A DNA stretch of 6,176 bases, taken from JBBQBM01 sp964554485 (lineage in GTDB: Bacteria > Patescibacteriota > Saccharimonadia > Saccharimonadales > JAGQMS01). Below the pieces are notes generated by a model, which had not been told where the DNA came from, searched no databases, and was given only the letters and a program-made list of their open reading frames with translations. Each line of letters starts with the position of its first letter. Positions within the stretch are counted from its first letter, which is position 1. The position numbers and the translations under genes were made by a program. The DNA lies in assembly GCA_964554485.1 (NCBI GenBank), contig CAZKOX010000022.1, forward strand, positions 1 through 6,176, read 5' to 3'. Below, in pieces: positions 5,783 through 6,176 of the stretch.

Positions 5783-5799
5783 AGTCAGATATAATGACT
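5783..5799. repeat. Inverted repeat AGTCA-N7-TGACT around the TATAAT box
   Basis: Arms at 5783-5787 and 5795-5799 bracket the -10 hexamer of the phosphotransferase gene; the last T of TATAAT is the first base of the right arm. A repressor dimer bound here would block that promoter. The arms contain G/C and so are less likely to be mere AT-richness than the other repeat, but they are short. Confidence 0.35.
5790..5795 (+). promoter_or_regulatory. Perfect -10 box TATAAT for the sugar phosphotransferase gene
   Basis: TATAAT lies 11 bases before ATG 5807. Transcription starting about 7 bases after the box would begin near 5802, leaving about five bases or fewer before the ATG, so the mRNA should be almost leaderless. 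No -35 match occurs at 16-18 bases (the site is C-rich) and there is no extended TGn, so an activator may be needed. Confidence 0.55.
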
Positions 5800-5806
5800 G
5801 TATATT

Positions 5807-6176
5807 ATGAAGAGTAGTGTCTCAACGGCCTATGCATTGATATTAATAGTTGGTGACTTTGCGGCGATTCTTGCGGCTTTCTCTTTGGCTTATATTCTTC
5901 GGGTTACTTTAAGCGACGAACCGTTTAGGACGGTTTATGCCGGCGATTATGTTGCAGCTTTCTTGCTGTTAACGCCACTGTGGTTGATTCTGTTTGGCTT
6001 TTTAGGACTTTATAACCGCGATACTTATGAGTGGCGTTGGCGTGAGTTAAGCCGTTTGCTAGTCGGATCTATTATCGGAGTTATGGGAGTTATTACGTAT
6101 AACTTTATTAGCCAGGGTCCAATCTTACCGGCGCGTATCATTGCGCTTTATGGATTAATCATTGCTTTTATTTTCT
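5807..6176 (+). CDS. Polyprenyl-phosphate sugar phosphotransferase, N-terminal membrane part (cut by window edge)
   Basis: 123 complete codons, open at the right edge. Hydrophobic segments lie at about 8-32, 47-67, 83-103 and 109 onward. The sequence LILIVGDFAAILAAFSLAY (11-29) with Asp17 in the first helix, then LWLILFGFLGLYNR (58-71) and a basic/acidic WRWRELSRLLVGS stretch (76-88), matches the four-helix N-terminal region of WbaP/WcaJ/EpsE-type enzymes. These enzymes transfer a sugar phosphate from a UDP-sugar to undecaprenyl phosphate and begin assembly of surface glycans. The C-terminal catalytic domain would lie beyond the window, so its presence and intactness are not seen. An in-frame TGA at 5795-5797 forces a start at or after 5798, leaving ATG 5807. 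There is no Shine-Dalgarno. It is divergent from the glycan operon, which fits a shared pathway. Confidence 0.82.
   Translation, partial: MKSSVSTAYALILIVGDFAAILAAFSLAYILRVTLSDEPFRTVYAGDYVAAFLLLTPLWLILFGFLGLYNRDTYEWRWRELSRLLVGSIIGVMGVITYNFISQGPILPARIIALYGLIIAFIF

Overview
The window reads as the cell-surface glycan locus of a member of Candidatus Saccharibacteria (TM7, Patescibacteria/CPR). The assignment is a recognition-based inference. It rests on the two left-hand surface proteins, whose sequence styles I associate with that group, on extreme gene packing, and on standard stop-codon use: TGA ends the GT4 gene, which argues against the UGA-glycine code of Gracilibacteria and Absconditabacteria. 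The sequence is moderately AT-rich. No RNA gene, insertion sequence, CRISPR array or convincing terminator was seen.

Layout. Positions 1-1098 (minus strand) hold two surface proteins. One is a membrane-anchored protein with a Ser/Thr/Asn-rich stalk and a beta-rich outer domain (523-1098). It overlaps by 32 bases the start of an exported protein with a possible lysozyme-like motif, which runs off the left edge (1-554). A strong sigma70-type promoter, TTGACG-17-TAATAT, lies just upstream at 1123-1151.

Positions 1184-5738 (minus strand) form a five-gene unit without a single intergenic base. In transcription order it encodes a polytopic Wzy/WaaL-family protein, a GtrA-family membrane protein, a GT4 (WbaZ-like) glycosyltransferase, a cytosolic GT2 of the dolichyl-phosphate-sugar-synthase type, and GalE. 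Junctions are TAGATG, TAATG, ATGA and TAGATG, so the genes are probably translated in a coupled way.

Positions 5739-5806 are a 68-base divergent control region with two inverted repeats and a perfect TATAAT placed so close to the right-hand ATG that its mRNA should be almost leaderless. Positions 5807-6176 (plus strand) hold the first 123 codons of a polyprenyl-phosphate sugar phosphotransferase, cut by the window edge.

How they fit together (inference): the divergent phosphotransferase would put the first sugar on undecaprenyl phosphate, and the GT4 would extend it. GalE would supply UDP-Gal or a related sugar. The GT2 would make a polyprenyl-phosphate-linked monosaccharide and GtrA would flip it. 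The Wzy/WaaL-family protein would polymerise or transfer the chain outside the membrane. It matches the ligase motif H[NSQ]x9GxxG except that the histidine is glutamate, which favours polymerase over ligase. A Wzx-type flippase and a GT-C transferase would also be expected but are not in this window.
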